Positions 25,996-34,374 of a stretch of 64,000 nucleotides of DNA are shown in pieces. The first letter of the stretch is position 1; each line of letters opens with the position of its first letter. Position numbers and translations under genes: made by a program. The notes beneath the pieces are model-generated. The model was not told the DNA's origin. It made no database searches and was given only the letters and a program-made list of their open reading frames with translations. The stretch is from DATKDU01 sp035649415 (GTDB lineage: Bacteria > Planctomycetota > Planctomycetia > Pirellulales > Pirellulaceae), in NCBI GenBank assembly GCA_035649415.1, contig DASRJP010000353.1, positions 6,147-70,146 on the forward strand. Direction: 5' to 3'.

Positions 25996-26769
25996 ATGGG
26001 CGCACTGCACTGGCTTTTGTGGAACAGCTCGCTGATGTCGGTCCTTGCGCCGGCGATTCTGCTGGCCCAGATCGGCTGCGTGATCCACCTTCTCAAGACC
26101 GGCCGGCCCTACTGGTGGCTGTGGATCATCTTTGCCATCCCGCTGATCGGCGTGGCGGCATACATCTACTTGGAAGTCCGGCCGACGTGGGGGAAGCTCG
26201 ATCTGGAGTCGATCATATGGAAGTTCAAGAGCCGCAATGAGCGGATCGCGATTCGCCAGCAATACCTGGACGACTCGAGCACGGTAAAGAATCGGTTAGC
26301 TCTGGCCGGCGAGCTGCACGAGGCGGGACAGTTCGACCGCGAGTGCAAGGTGCTCGCAGACGGCTTGCGAGGGGCGTTCAAGGACGATGTGACTCTGCTG
26401 CTGCGGCTGGCCGAAGCGCACCTGGAAGCGGGACGCGCCACTGAAGCGCAGCAGATCGTCGAGCAGGTGGCGCCGCCCCGCTCGCCCGACGTGCAGCTCC
26501 AGCACGCGCTGCTCAAGGCGCGCACTCTGGCCGAGTTGAAACATCACGCCGATGCCGAGCAACTCCTTAAGGAGCTGATCGCCCGCAAGAAGAGCGAGGC
26601 GCCCCGCTACTACTATGCCGAGTTCCTGCTGGCCAATCAGCGCCGCGGCGAGGCCGCTGCCATCCTCCAGGACATCCTCCGCCAGTATCGCCGCGGCACT
26701 CCCGTGTGGCGGTTCCAGGAAAAGCGCTGGTTCTATGCGGCCAAGAAACTTCTGAAGACTCAGCGCTAG
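25996..26769 (+). CDS. Membrane-anchored TPR protein with PLDc_N-like head
   Basis: A 257-aa protein. Two hydrophobic helices (about residues 14-32 and 36-58, with WWLWIIFAIPLIGVAAYIY) resemble the PLDc_N membrane anchor of cardiolipin synthases, but no phospholipase D domain follows. Residues about 95-235 form four TPR-like helical pairs (ALAGELHEAGQF, LRLAEAHLEAGRA and similar). I chose ATG 25996; GTG 25957 and ATG 26035 are alternatives. It is probably an inner-membrane scaffold or assembly factor, but its partner is unknown. Confidence 0.7.
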   Translation: MGALHWLLWNSSLMSVLAPAILLAQIGCVIHLLKTGRPYWWLWIIFAIPLIGVAAYIYLEVRPTWGKLDLESIIWKFKSRNERIAIRQQYLDDSSTVKNRLALAGELHEAGQFDRECKVLADGLRGAFKDDVTLLLRLAEAHLEAGRATEAQQIVEQVAPPRSPDVQLQHALLKARTLAELKHHADAEQLLKELIARKKSEAPRYYYAEFLLANQRRGEAAAILQDILRQYRRGTPVWRFQEKRWFYAAKKLLKTQR

Positions 26770-26770
26770 A

Positions 26771-28018
26771 TTACCGCGCATACCAGATCACCGCTCGCTC
26801 CAGGTCGTCCGCATTGGCCAAGAGCCGCAGGCGGATCCGCTGCCGAATGCCGCTCAGCGGGATGTACCCCTGACCGCGGTCCAGGGCGGTGACAATGTCG
26901 GCCGAATCTCGCACCGCCGGCTGCCGCCCGGCACAGACCCAGCGCATCATCCACAGGCCGAGCGGATACGTCAGCGCCAGCGAGTGGAAGCTCTCCACGA
27001 TTGACCAACCGACGCGACGAGCCAGTGCGTACTGATACGACGCGGCCAGCGTTTCCAGATAGCGGGCAAACGGCCGGTAAATCTCCGGTTCCAGCACGCC
27101 GAGCGGTTCCTCGAGAGCGGCAAACTCGATCAGTGGCAACTTCTCGCTCAGCAGCGGCACTTTTCCCTTCGCCCGCAGCATGGCCATGCCGAAGCGAACC
27201 AGCTTCCATCGTTCCGCCCATGTGTTTTCAATTCGCACCTGCGGGTGCAGGCGGATGTATTCCAGGCCGATCTGGCGAAACAAGATGCCGCCGATTCGCG
27301 ATGGGGCGCGGCGCTGTTCAAAAAGCGGCGCGGCCTCATCCGGGGCCGTGGTTTCCAGAACTTCCAAGAGATCGATAAGTTTTTTGTCGTCGAGCCGCCG
27401 CGTTCTCGCATGCGCAAGCAAGCGGCAGAGCACCAGGCCGTGAACGATCCGCCGCACGGGTGGAAATCGCTCGTCGGCAATCAGCCGCGACAGCGTCCGC
27501 AAAAGCGCCAGGGCGACGTTCCACGGCCGCCGCTCACCGCGCTTGATGGCCGGAGCGGCGCTCGCCTTCTCCAGCAACTTCCCTTCGTCGGCCAGCCGAC
27601 GCACGTCGGGCAGATGCTCTTCGACCGGTCGCCCCAGGTCTTGTGCCGCCGATGGGCAGGCCCGCCGGATCGTGAGCACGGCCCGGTCCCCCAGTGGAAT
27701 GATCTGCCGCGGAAACATCTGGCACAGCAACGGCTTGGCCTCGAAGCCGAATTCCTTGTGGATGCGGCACAAGCCTTCGGGGGTGAGAAAGACGCAGCCG
27801 CCGTCGGGCCGCTGGGCCAGGTGATATTGCGAGGAAAACCATCCCTCGCGGACCATGATCGGCGTGCCACGATAGTCCGGATGCTTATCCCATCCTTGCT
27901 GGCTGAGTTTTTCGCGGTCTTGCTCGCTGAGCCGCACGATGCTGCCGTAGCAGCAAATGCCGCACTGGTGGCAGTCCCACCGTTCGGCCATCGGGAGCGT
28001 GGCGAGAGGAAGAGACAT
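26771..28018 (-). CDS. YkgJ/FliB-like cysteine-cluster protein
   Basis: A 415-aa soluble protein. The N-terminal Cys cluster (C16, C19, C22, C23 in DCHQCGICC) with GGCVFL, GLCRIH and LLCQMFP segments matches the YkgJ family and the iron-sulfur-like N-terminus of FliB, the flagellin lysine-N-methylase. No flagellar gene is in the window, so a flagellin substrate is not supported here. The remaining 300 residues are helical and unassigned. ATG 28018 was chosen because the upstream frame runs through a palindromic element. It is convergent with the TPR gene, with 1 bp between the stops. Confidence 0.72.
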   Translation of the reverse strand: MSLPLATLPMAERWDCHQCGICCYGSIVRLSEQDREKLSQQGWDKHPDYRGTPIMVREGWFSSQYHLAQRPDGGCVFLTPEGLCRIHKEFGFEAKPLLCQMFPRQIIPLGDRAVLTIRRACPSAAQDLGRPVEEHLPDVRRLADEGKLLEKASAAPAIKRGERRPWNVALALLRTLSRLIADERFPPVRRIVHGLVLCRLLAHARTRRLDDKKLIDLLEVLETTAPDEAAPLFEQRRAPSRIGGILFRQIGLEYIRLHPQVRIENTWAERWKLVRFGMAMLRAKGKVPLLSEKLPLIEFAALEEPLGVLEPEIYRPFARYLETLAASYQYALARRVGWSIVESFHSLALTYPLGLWMMRWVCAGRQPAVRDSADIVTALDRGQGYIPLSGIRQRIRLRLLANADDLERAVIWYAR

Positions 28019-28023
28019 CAAAA

Positions 28024-28093
28024 AAGTAGTAGGCACACTCCGTGTGCCGTCATGACGCGGATGGGGACGGCACACGGAGTGTGCCTACTACTT
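28024..28093. repeat. Paired palindromic element, perfect 28-bp arms
   Basis: Arms at 28024-28051 and 28066-28093 are perfect inverted copies over 28 bp with a 14-bp spacer. Each arm contains GGCACAC, a 3-nt loop and GTGTGCC. It fills almost the entire 78-bp gap between two leftward genes. Confidence 0.85.
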
Positions 28094-28096
28094 AAT

Positions 28097-28915
28097 TTAC
28101 CTCTTGGTCGTCTTCTCCGCTGAGGGCTTGGCCGGGAGGCTGCGGAATTCGCTGAAACTGACCGCCTGGAAGTTGGCCAGGTAGTCGCCGGCCTGTTCGA
28201 TCCGCTGGCGGTCGGCGACCGAAAGAGCCCAGTTGAACAAGTGCCGGCTGCGGACCTCCAGCCGCTTTTCGCGCAGCCCCGGCTGGATGGTGACACGGGT
28301 GATCTCGTCGGGGAGCAGCTTTCGCTGGGCCAACTCGCGGTTGAGGGCTAGCCGAGCACCCGGCGGGAGATTTCCCCCGCCGCGAATGGCGTTGAGACGC
28401 GCATACCAGTCGGCAAACTGCTTGAAGGCGTCCACTGTGGCTAGCTGCTGCGGCGTTTTGCCGACGGCCGTATAGACGATTGATTTGCTGGTCAGTGTGA
28501 CGCGGGTCCGCCCTGTTTTTTTCTCGCCGTCGTCGGCCTGCTCCTCTTCTTGCTGCACTTCGAACTGCGGATCGGCGGCGGCAACAAACAAGGGCACCTT
28601 TTGCGCCACGGCGGCCTTGTTCAGCTCCAGTACGTAGTCAAGCACTTCCTGGCTGGCGACGGTGCAGCGAAGTTTGCGCTCGGGATCGAGGAACGTGAAC
28701 TGGCCGGCGGCTGGCTCGAAGATCGTGATCTCCTGCGCGCCGCTGAGGAAAAAGTCATACACCCGGCCGCCGGAAAAAATCGTCAGTGTTTCGGCCAGCG
28801 GCGCCTTTTCCTTGCCCGCGAACACCTCCGTATCGACGCGGAAATCCTCGGCCAATGCGGACGAGACGAAGGTGAGAAGGAATGCCGACGTGACGTGGCA
28901 GAGCAGCGAGCGCAT
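28097..28915 (-). CDS. Secreted protein of unknown function
   Basis: A 272-aa exported protein with a clean signal peptide (residues 1-22, cut near ALA-ED). The mature part has a beta-rich N-terminal half (FRVDTEVFAGKEKAPLAETLTIFSGGRVYDF) and a charged linker QEEEQADDGEKK near residue 130, then a helical C-terminus ending in a Lys-rich tail. I do not recognise a family; similar proteins appear confined to planctomycetes. It lies upstream of the FliB-like gene, separated by the palindromic element. Confidence 0.7.
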   Translation of the reverse strand: MRSLLCHVTSAFLLTFVSSALAEDFRVDTEVFAGKEKAPLAETLTIFSGGRVYDFFLSGAQEITIFEPAAGQFTFLDPERKLRCTVASQEVLDYVLELNKAAVAQKVPLFVAAADPQFEVQQEEEQADDGEKKTGRTRVTLTSKSIVYTAVGKTPQQLATVDAFKQFADWYARLNAIRGGGNLPPGARLALNRELAQRKLLPDEITRVTIQPGLREKRLEVRSRHLFNWALSVADRQRIEQAGDYLANFQAVSFSEFRSLPAKPSAEKTTKR

Positions 28916-29051
28916 GACAAGATTCCTGGCGCGAAGGCAAAACAGCGTGAAGCGCGGCGGGAACGTAGCAGACGCTGCCGAGGTGGTCGAGAGAAGCTAG
29001 AGAAGCTAGCGTCGGCGGTTGCGATTCGAGATAAGCGGGCGGACAATGGTT

Positions 29052-29134
29052 ATCCACAGATTGCGCCGATTTCGCAGAGGAAGAATGTGATCCCTTTCTG
29101 CGAAATCTGTGCAATCTGCGGATCACACTCTTCC
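29052..29134. repeat. Interlocked inverted repeats (A-B-A'-B')
   Basis: Segment A (29052-29078) pairs with A' (29097-29123), 27 bp with three mismatches. Segment B (29079-29093) pairs with B' (29120-29134), 15 bp with one mismatch. B lies between A and A', while B' lies after A', so the pairings interlock as in an H-type pseudoknot. The element ends 16 bp before the HD-domain gene start. It belongs to the 'cacagattgcgcagattt' kind of intergenic repeat. Confidence 0.7.
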
Positions 29135-29149
29135 CCGGGTAACCGATCA

Positions 29150-29746
29150 ATGCTCAACCGCCAGGCTGCCTACGACCTTGTCTGCGAGTACACCCAAAGC
29201 GAATCTCTTCGCCGGCACATGCTGGCCGTCGAGTCGGCGGTGCGGGCCTACGCTCGCAAGTTCGGCGAGGATGAAGAGAAGTGGGGCATCGTGGGGCTCC
29301 TCCACGATTTCGACTACGAGCGCTGGCCCGATCCGCCCAATCATCCGCTAAAGGGAGCGGAGATACTGAAGGAGCGCGGCTATCCGGACGAGGTGATCTA
29401 TGCGATCAAATCGCATGCGGACTATTTGCCCGACTGTCCACGGGTCTCGAAGTTAGATAAGACGCTCTACGCCTGCGACGAGCTAGCCGGTTTCATTTCC
29501 GCCTGTGCGAAGGTCCGGCCCGAAGGGATCGTCGGCATGGAAGCCCGCAGCGTCAAGAGGAAGCTCAAATCGGCCGGTTTTGCCGCCGCCATCAACCGCG
29601 ACGACATCACTCGCGGCGCGGCGGACCTGGGCGTCGAACTCGACGAGCACATCCAGTTCATGATCGACGCGATGGCGGCCAAGGCGGACGAGCTGGGGCT
29701 GAAGGGGAAGGAGTCAGGAGACAGGAGTCAGGAATTAGAGAAGTAA
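29150..29746 (+). CDS. HD-domain (HDIG-type) metal-dependent phosphohydrolase
   Basis: A 198-aa protein of the HDIG family. Key residues are His-Asp in GLLHDFDYERWP (near 51) and the second His in NHPLKGAEIL (near 64). Further down come KSHADY and the LDKTLYACDELAGFI helix, in which the Asp completes the metal site. The natural substrate (nucleotide, sugar phosphate or similar) is unknown. The last 13 residues (GKESGDRSQELEK) are translated from a 7-bp tandem repeat, so the C-terminus has probably been extended by repeat insertion. ATG 29150 follows directly after an interlocked palindrome. Confidence 0.85.
   Translation: MLNRQAAYDLVCEYTQSESLRRHMLAVESAVRAYARKFGEDEEKWGIVGLLHDFDYERWPDPPNHPLKGAEILKERGYPDEVIYAIKSHADYLPDCPRVSKLDKTLYACDELAGFISACAKVRPEGIVGMEARSVKRKLKSAGFAAAINRDDITRGAADLGVELDEHIQFMIDAMAAKADELGLKGKESGDRSQELEK
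29710..29744 (+). repeat. Degenerate 7-bp tandem repeat (unit GGAGTCA)
   Basis: Units GGAGTCA, GGAGACA, GGAGTCA, GGAATTA and GAGAAGT in exact period 7. They form the 3' end of the HD-domain gene up to its stop codon at 29744-29746. Confidence 0.75.
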
Positions 29747-29766
29747 AAAGAAAAGTTGTGAAATAC

Positions 29767-30627
29767 TCAGGCAACGGCACTAGCACTCGCCCGGGCTGGC
29801 TTTCGCGTCAGCCGCCGAAGCACGATCGCGAGCGGCAGTACGATCACGAGCAGCAGCAGAATCCAAGGCGCCAGCGCCACGACAGCCAACAGAGCAAACT
29901 CCGCCAGCGTCCGCATGCCGTCCATCGATTGCCAAAACGTGCTGGCAATCTTGCCGCTGAGAGTCGCTTGTTCCGGACGAAAGCCGCGCCATTCGTAGGC
30001 GTGAATCGTAATTGTGGTCAGGGCCACGCGATCGGACAGGAACCGCAGCCGCCCCTCGATCCGCTCGATCTCCTCGCGGACTCGTCCCAGCTCCGTCTCG
30101 ACAGTGACGATGTCCTTGACTTCGCCCGCCTTCGTCTTTACCAACTCGATCAGCCGCGTCTCGATCCCCTGCTTGCTCTTCAGCCGCGCGGAGAGATCTA
30201 CGTATTCCTCGGTAATGTCCTCCGACTCGACCTGGCGGTTCTGCGGCACTCCTAGCTGCGAAGCGCCGTCCAGGATCGCGTCGAACTTATCGACCGGCAC
30301 GCGGAGCACCCACTGCCCGCCGCGGACGCTCCCCGGCGGCCGGTCCTCGCGAAACTGGGCGACGTAGCCGCCTGCTTCCTTCACCAACGCCGTGATCGCC
30401 TTCTCTGTTTCGCCAAAATCTTCGACAGTCAGCGACAGCGTCGCCTTGTAAATGATCTTCCGCTCGGCCGCCTTTTCGCCGCCGGCAACTGCGGTCAGCG
30501 GAATGGCACCCGGCGCCGCTTCAGTGGCGGCACTTCCCGAAGTAGCGCCTGGCTGATAATTCGACATTGGGGCGGCACCGCACCCCGACAGCACGGACAG
30601 AAGACAGACCAGAATCGACGCGCGCAT
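29767..30627 (-). CDS. DUF4349 lipoprotein
   Basis: A 286-aa membrane-associated lipoprotein. The lipobox LSGC places the lipidated Cys at residue 16. A disordered Ala/Gly/Thr region runs to about residue 50. The DUF4349 domain follows (about 55-215) with KIIYKATLSLTVEDFGETEKAI, GGYVAQ and VETELGRVREEIERIEGRL, the last predicted coiled coil. A C-terminal TM helix (about 240-268) and basic tail close it. The family often sits near stress-response or envelope genes, but its function is unknown. Confidence 0.88.
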   Translation of the reverse strand: MRASILVCLLSVLSGCGAAPMSNYQPGATSGSAATEAAPGAIPLTAVAGGEKAAERKIIYKATLSLTVEDFGETEKAITALVKEAGGYVAQFREDRPPGSVRGGQWVLRVPVDKFDAILDGASQLGVPQNRQVESEDITEEYVDLSARLKSKQGIETRLIELVKTKAGEVKDIVTVETELGRVREEIERIEGRLRFLSDRVALTTITIHAYEWRGFRPEQATLSGKIASTFWQSMDGMRTLAEFALLAVVALAPWILLLLVIVLPLAIVLRRLTRKPARASASAVA

Positions 30628-30785
30628 GATTGCCTCCGCAAAAAAGTGAGGGCGAATGAAGAGCTATTACGCAAGAGACCCGCGGAGGCCAATTCATTCC
30701 CGCAATTTCGGCCGAAAGCCAAGGAAAGGGATAAAATGCAATGAACCGGGCATCTCATTTCATTCCGCCAGTCGGAGGTTTTGCC

Positions 30786-31151
30786 ATGAACGTCCAGACG
30801 ACTGCCGAGCTGACCGCCAAGAAGTGCCTGCCATGCGAGGGGGGCGTCGAGCCCGCGAGTTACGATGAAGCGCAGGCGCAACTCAAGAATCTGAGCGGCT
30901 GGTACGTAACCCACGACGGCAAACGGATCCGCAAAGATTGGACCGTCAAAAACTTCATGGCCGGCATTCGGTTTTTCAACGACGTAGCCCGCGTGGCCGA
31001 AGAGGACCAGCACCACCCGGATCTGCACCTGGCCGGCTATCGCAACGTGTGGATCGAGCTGTGGACACACGCCATCGGCGGGCTGTCGGAGAACGACTTC
31101 ATCCTGGCCGCCAAGATCGACCAGTTGCCGGTGGAACTGAAAAAGTCGTAG
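30786..31151 (+). CDS. 4a-hydroxytetrahydrobiopterin dehydratase (pterin-4a-carbinolamine dehydratase)
   Basis: A 121-aa enzyme that dehydrates 4a-hydroxytetrahydropterin for cofactor recycling. The signature EEDQHHPDL (72-80, with His76 and His77) and WTHAIGGLSENDF (93-105, His95) provide the catalytic histidines. GGAGG seven bases before ATG 30786 supports this start over the upstream in-frame ATG. No aromatic amino acid hydroxylase is nearby; many bacteria carry this gene alone, and a role in molybdopterin metabolism has been proposed for such cases. Confidence 0.93.
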   Translation: MNVQTTAELTAKKCLPCEGGVEPASYDEAQAQLKNLSGWYVTHDGKRIRKDWTVKNFMAGIRFFNDVARVAEEDQHHPDLHLAGYRNVWIELWTHAIGGLSENDFILAAKIDQLPVELKKS

Positions 31152-31163
31152 CGCGGTCAGTGC

Positions 31164-32276
31164 TCAAAGGAGTGAGAGCGCATTCACCCTCGTCTTCAGC
31201 GGCCAGGTCACCGGGCGGCCTGTGCGGTGCGAGTCGAAGACGGCGCAAATCATCTCGATCGTGACACGGCCCTCGTAAATGCCGCATTCGGGGTCGCGGT
31301 CCTGCTCGATGGCGGCCAGCAGGTCCTTGACGGCCATGCGATTGCCGCCGTCTGGTCCGTCCTGGAGCGGCTCGGGCACGCCGATTCCCGCGCTGGAGAC
31401 GGGGACCCATTTGGCTCCGGTGCGTCCCGGCGACCAGGCGGGATCGGCAAGGAATTGGACGCTCGGCAAAGCGCCCGTGCTGGTCAAGATTTCGACAATT
31501 CCCTTGCTGCCGCAGATTTGCAGGCCGAAACGTCCGCCGCCCGCATTGCGCTTCGACCCAAAATAGGCAGTCGCGCCGCCGGACATGCCATACATCGCCT
31601 GCACGGTGTCGCCGGCCAGCGGCCCAATCTGTTCAGCGCCTTCCTTGACGTGGATCTTGTCCACCGGCTTCCCTCCCTCTTCCAGTCTGGCAAAGCACCA
31701 CGTCGGCTCGCCGCCAAACGTGTGGATCAGATTCATGATGTGACTGCCGAGCACCCACAGGTCCTCCGCCCCGCCGCGCTGGTCTTCCTTGCCACGACCG
31801 CGCAGCTCCAGGATCGTGCCAATCTTCCCACCGTCGATCAGGTCCTTCACCGCCTGAATCTTCGGGCTGTAGGCGGTCTGGTGCGCCAGCGCCAGCTTGA
31901 CGTCGTACTTCTTGCACGCCGCCTCCATCTCATCCGCTTCCTGCGGACTGCGGCACAGCGGCTTTTCCATGTAGATATGGCAGCCCCTCTCCGCCGCCGT
32001 CTGCACCATGTCCCGATGCTCCCCCAGCCACCGCGGCCCGATTGCCACGATCTGCGGCTTGACTTCGTCCAGCATCTGCCGGTAGTCGGCATACGGCTTG
32101 GGAGTCTTCTTCTTGTCCGCATTCGACAGCCGCTGCACGGCTTCTGCCCGCCCCTTTTCATCGGGGTCGGCAACCGCGACCAAGTCGCACTGGGGAAAGT
32201 GGCTCCATACCGTGTCGATGCCGTGGCCGTAATTGCCGCGGCCCGTATTGCCGATGACAGCGATGCGGAAGTTCAT
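31164..32276 (-). CDS. Gfo/Idh/MocA family NAD(P)-dependent oxidoreductase
   Basis: A 370-aa Rossmann-fold oxidoreductase without signal peptide. The nucleotide-binding loop is IGNTGRGNYGHG (8-19), a variant of GxGxxG, followed by VAVADPD and the family hallmark MEKPLC near residue 105. The C-terminal substrate domain contains LWVLGSHIMNLIHTFGG. It likely acts on a sugar, inositol or glycoside-derived substrate; the precise one cannot be read. It is convergent with the dehydratase, with a 12-bp gap. Confidence 0.88.
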   Translation of the reverse strand: MNFRIAVIGNTGRGNYGHGIDTVWSHFPQCDLVAVADPDEKGRAEAVQRLSNADKKKTPKPYADYRQMLDEVKPQIVAIGPRWLGEHRDMVQTAAERGCHIYMEKPLCRSPQEADEMEAACKKYDVKLALAHQTAYSPKIQAVKDLIDGGKIGTILELRGRGKEDQRGGAEDLWVLGSHIMNLIHTFGGEPTWCFARLEEGGKPVDKIHVKEGAEQIGPLAGDTVQAMYGMSGGATAYFGSKRNAGGGRFGLQICGSKGIVEILTSTGALPSVQFLADPAWSPGRTGAKWVPVSSAGIGVPEPLQDGPDGGNRMAVKDLLAAIEQDRDPECGIYEGRVTIEMICAVFDSHRTGRPVTWPLKTRVNALSLL

Positions 32277-32281
32277 GGAAG

Positions 32282-32320
32282 GTACGTGGTAAGAGGTGAG
32301 TTGTGAGTGGTGAGGGGGTC
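32282..32320. repeat. Degenerate 7-bp tandem repeat (unit GTGAGTG)
   Basis: Units GTACGTG, GTAAGAG, GTGAGTT, GTGAGTG, GTGAGGG and GGTC in period 7, located 5 bp upstream of the leftward oxidoreductase start codon. The rest of the 241-bp gap to the TPR gene shows no clear feature. Confidence 0.7.
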
Positions 32321-32517
32321 GATGGAGCAGTCAGGGACAATCATGGCGCGCCGCAGGGGGCCGTACAAGTCGCGGCAAGCGAGCGTTTTTCCAGCGATAG
32401 CGAGGCTGAAAAGCGGTCAAAAGCCCCTGCCAGCCGCCGTTTGTCAACTTGCCCCGTTTTCCCCTGGTGGGGTATTCTGAACCTGGTAGATAACTTCAGT
32501 CGTACGGGGGTCCGCCC

Positions 32518-34374
32518 ATGGCGACATTGCTAATCCGTCTTTCACTGGCCGCAATCGTGCTGGCAGCGCTGATCCAGCCTGGGTTCGGCCAGAATGTGCC
32601 GAGCGACGCTGGCGAGGAGAACATTGATGCTCAGGTGGCCCGGCTGATCGAACAACTCGGGGCGAGCGACTATACCCTCCGCGAGAAGGCCCAGGCCGAG
32701 TTGGCCAAAATGGGGCTGGCTGCGTTTGACGCGCTGAGCGACGCGCAGCATCACGACGACATAGAGATCGCGCTTCGCGCGCGGTTCCTGGTGCGGTCGA
32801 TGCAGGTGAAATGGCATGAAGAGGGTGATACGCCGGACGTGGTTCAGCTGCTGCGTAACTTTGGCGAGTTGAGCGAGCTAGACCGCAAGAGCCGCATCGA
32901 CGCCCTTGGAAAGCTGCCTAATCGCGAAGGAGTGTACGCGCTTTGTCGACTGGCGCGTTACGAGATCTCCGACGAGCTGTCCAAGCAAGCCGCATTGCAC
33001 GTCCTGGAGCAGGAGCCGATTGCCGACGCGGCCGCGCGGGCGGAAGCCGCCAAAAAAATTGCCGCGATCGCCGGTTCGGGCAAGCGGAGTGCCGCGGCAT
33101 GGCTGCGGACGTATGCCCGGACGCTGGCGGATCCCGATTCAACGCTGGCGGAATGGGAAGCGCACCTCAAGGCGGAGCACGAACTGCTGACGCAGTTTCC
33201 GGAACGCACCAGCCGAGAGATCGTGCGGGACCTTTATCGCTTCGAGGTTTCGCTGCTCCAGCAATCGCATCAGCCCGAGCGTGCGGTAGCGGTGATCCGC
33301 CAGTCGCTATCGCTGATGGAAGGGACGCCGGAGCAATTGACGGAAATCGTGGAGTGGCTGATCCACCGCGAGGTTTGGAACGTCGTGGAGGAAGTCGCCG
33401 AGCGTTTTCCGCAGGCCTTTGCCGATAGCCCGAACCTGCTCTACCTGCGGGCCGAGGCGTTTTTGAAGCAAAAGGCGACGGAGAAAGCGGAAGAGCTGGC
33501 CAGACAAGCACTCGAGGCGCGGCCGGACAAGCTTGACGATCACCGGCTGGCGGCGCGGGAGCTGCAAAAGCGCGGGCTATTCGATTGGGCTGAGCGGGAA
33601 TTCCGGGGGGTGATCGGCCGGGCCACGCCGGGCTCGGACGACGAGCTACGAGCACGTTCCGCATTAGCCGAAATGTTCCACGACATTGGCAAGGAATTGG
33701 CGGCGGCTGAAGTGCTGCAAGGATTCGTAGACGTAATCGATAAGGACATGGCAGCCCGCGACCGCGCAGCGCAATTCCGCGATCTGGGGTCGTTGCGCTC
33801 GCGGCTGAATTTTTTCTACGCCATGCACCATCTGGAAAAAGGGGAAATGGAAAAGGCGATCGAGCGGCTCGACCTGGGGGTGCAGTATGACGCGACGGAT
33901 GCCGACGTGCTGATCGCCTTGTATCGGCTGCCGAACCAGGAAGAAGACCGCCGCAAGCGGACGCTGAATTACATCACCAAGGCGACCGAATCATTCCGCG
34001 AAGACATCAACCGTCTCAAAGTGGGCTTTGAGCAGGAACTGGACGAGCCGACGCGGGCGCGGTTTGCGGAAATCCTGGCCAACGCCTGCAATCAATTGGC
34101 GTGGCTGGTGAGCAACACGACGGGGGACTTTGACGAGGCACTGCAGTGCAGCCAGAAGTCAATTGAACTGATGCCCAAATATGCGGCCTACCTGGACACG
34201 CTCGGGCGCTGCCATTTCGCCAAGCGGGATTTCGCCAGCGCCGTCAGGTACCAGACCCTGGCGCTGGCCGAGGAACCGCACTCAGGGCAGATGAAGCGGC
34301 AACTGGCCCTGTTCATCAAAGAGCGCGATGCGAAAAAGGCGAGCGCTCCCCAGCCGGACGGTGCCAAGCCATGA
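32518..34374 (+). CDS. Exported HEAT/TPR repeat protein
   Basis: A 618-aa exported protein with a signal peptide (1-24). Residues about 35-110 form a HEAT-like segment common in planctomycete proteins (IEQLGASDYTLREKAQAEL, followed by a downstream ALRAR helix). Residues about 150-600 are TPR-like, with clear units such as SPNLLYLRAEAFLKQKATEKA and YAAYLDTLGRCHFAKRDFASA. It is probably a periplasmic scaffold. It overlaps the DUF2752 gene by ATGA at 34371-34374, so both are probably translated together. Confidence 0.8.
   Translation: MATLLIRLSLAAIVLAALIQPGFGQNVPSDAGEENIDAQVARLIEQLGASDYTLREKAQAELAKMGLAAFDALSDAQHHDDIEIALRARFLVRSMQVKWHEEGDTPDVVQLLRNFGELSELDRKSRIDALGKLPNREGVYALCRLARYEISDELSKQAALHVLEQEPIADAAARAEAAKKIAAIAGSGKRSAAAWLRTYARTLADPDSTLAEWEAHLKAEHELLTQFPERTSREIVRDLYRFEVSLLQQSHQPERAVAVIRQSLSLMEGTPEQLTEIVEWLIHREVWNVVEEVAERFPQAFADSPNLLYLRAEAFLKQKATEKAEELARQALEARPDKLDDHRLAARELQKRGLFDWAEREFRGVIGRATPGSDDELRARSALAEMFHDIGKELAAAEVLQGFVDVIDKDMAARDRAAQFRDLGSLRSRLNFFYAMHHLEKGEMEKAIERLDLGVQYDATDADVLIALYRLPNQEEDRRKRTLNYITKATESFREDINRLKVGFEQELDEPTRARFAEILANACNQLAWLVSNTTGDFDEALQCSQKSIELMPKYAAYLDTLGRCHFAKRDFASAVRYQTLALAEEPHSGQMKRQLALFIKERDAKKASAPQPDGAKP

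Noticed and set aside
25101..26240. A 379-codon plus-strand frame spanning the YbaK-type and TPR genes
   Set aside because: It lies in another frame across two better-supported genes and their gap, with Arg/Ser/Gly-rich composition.
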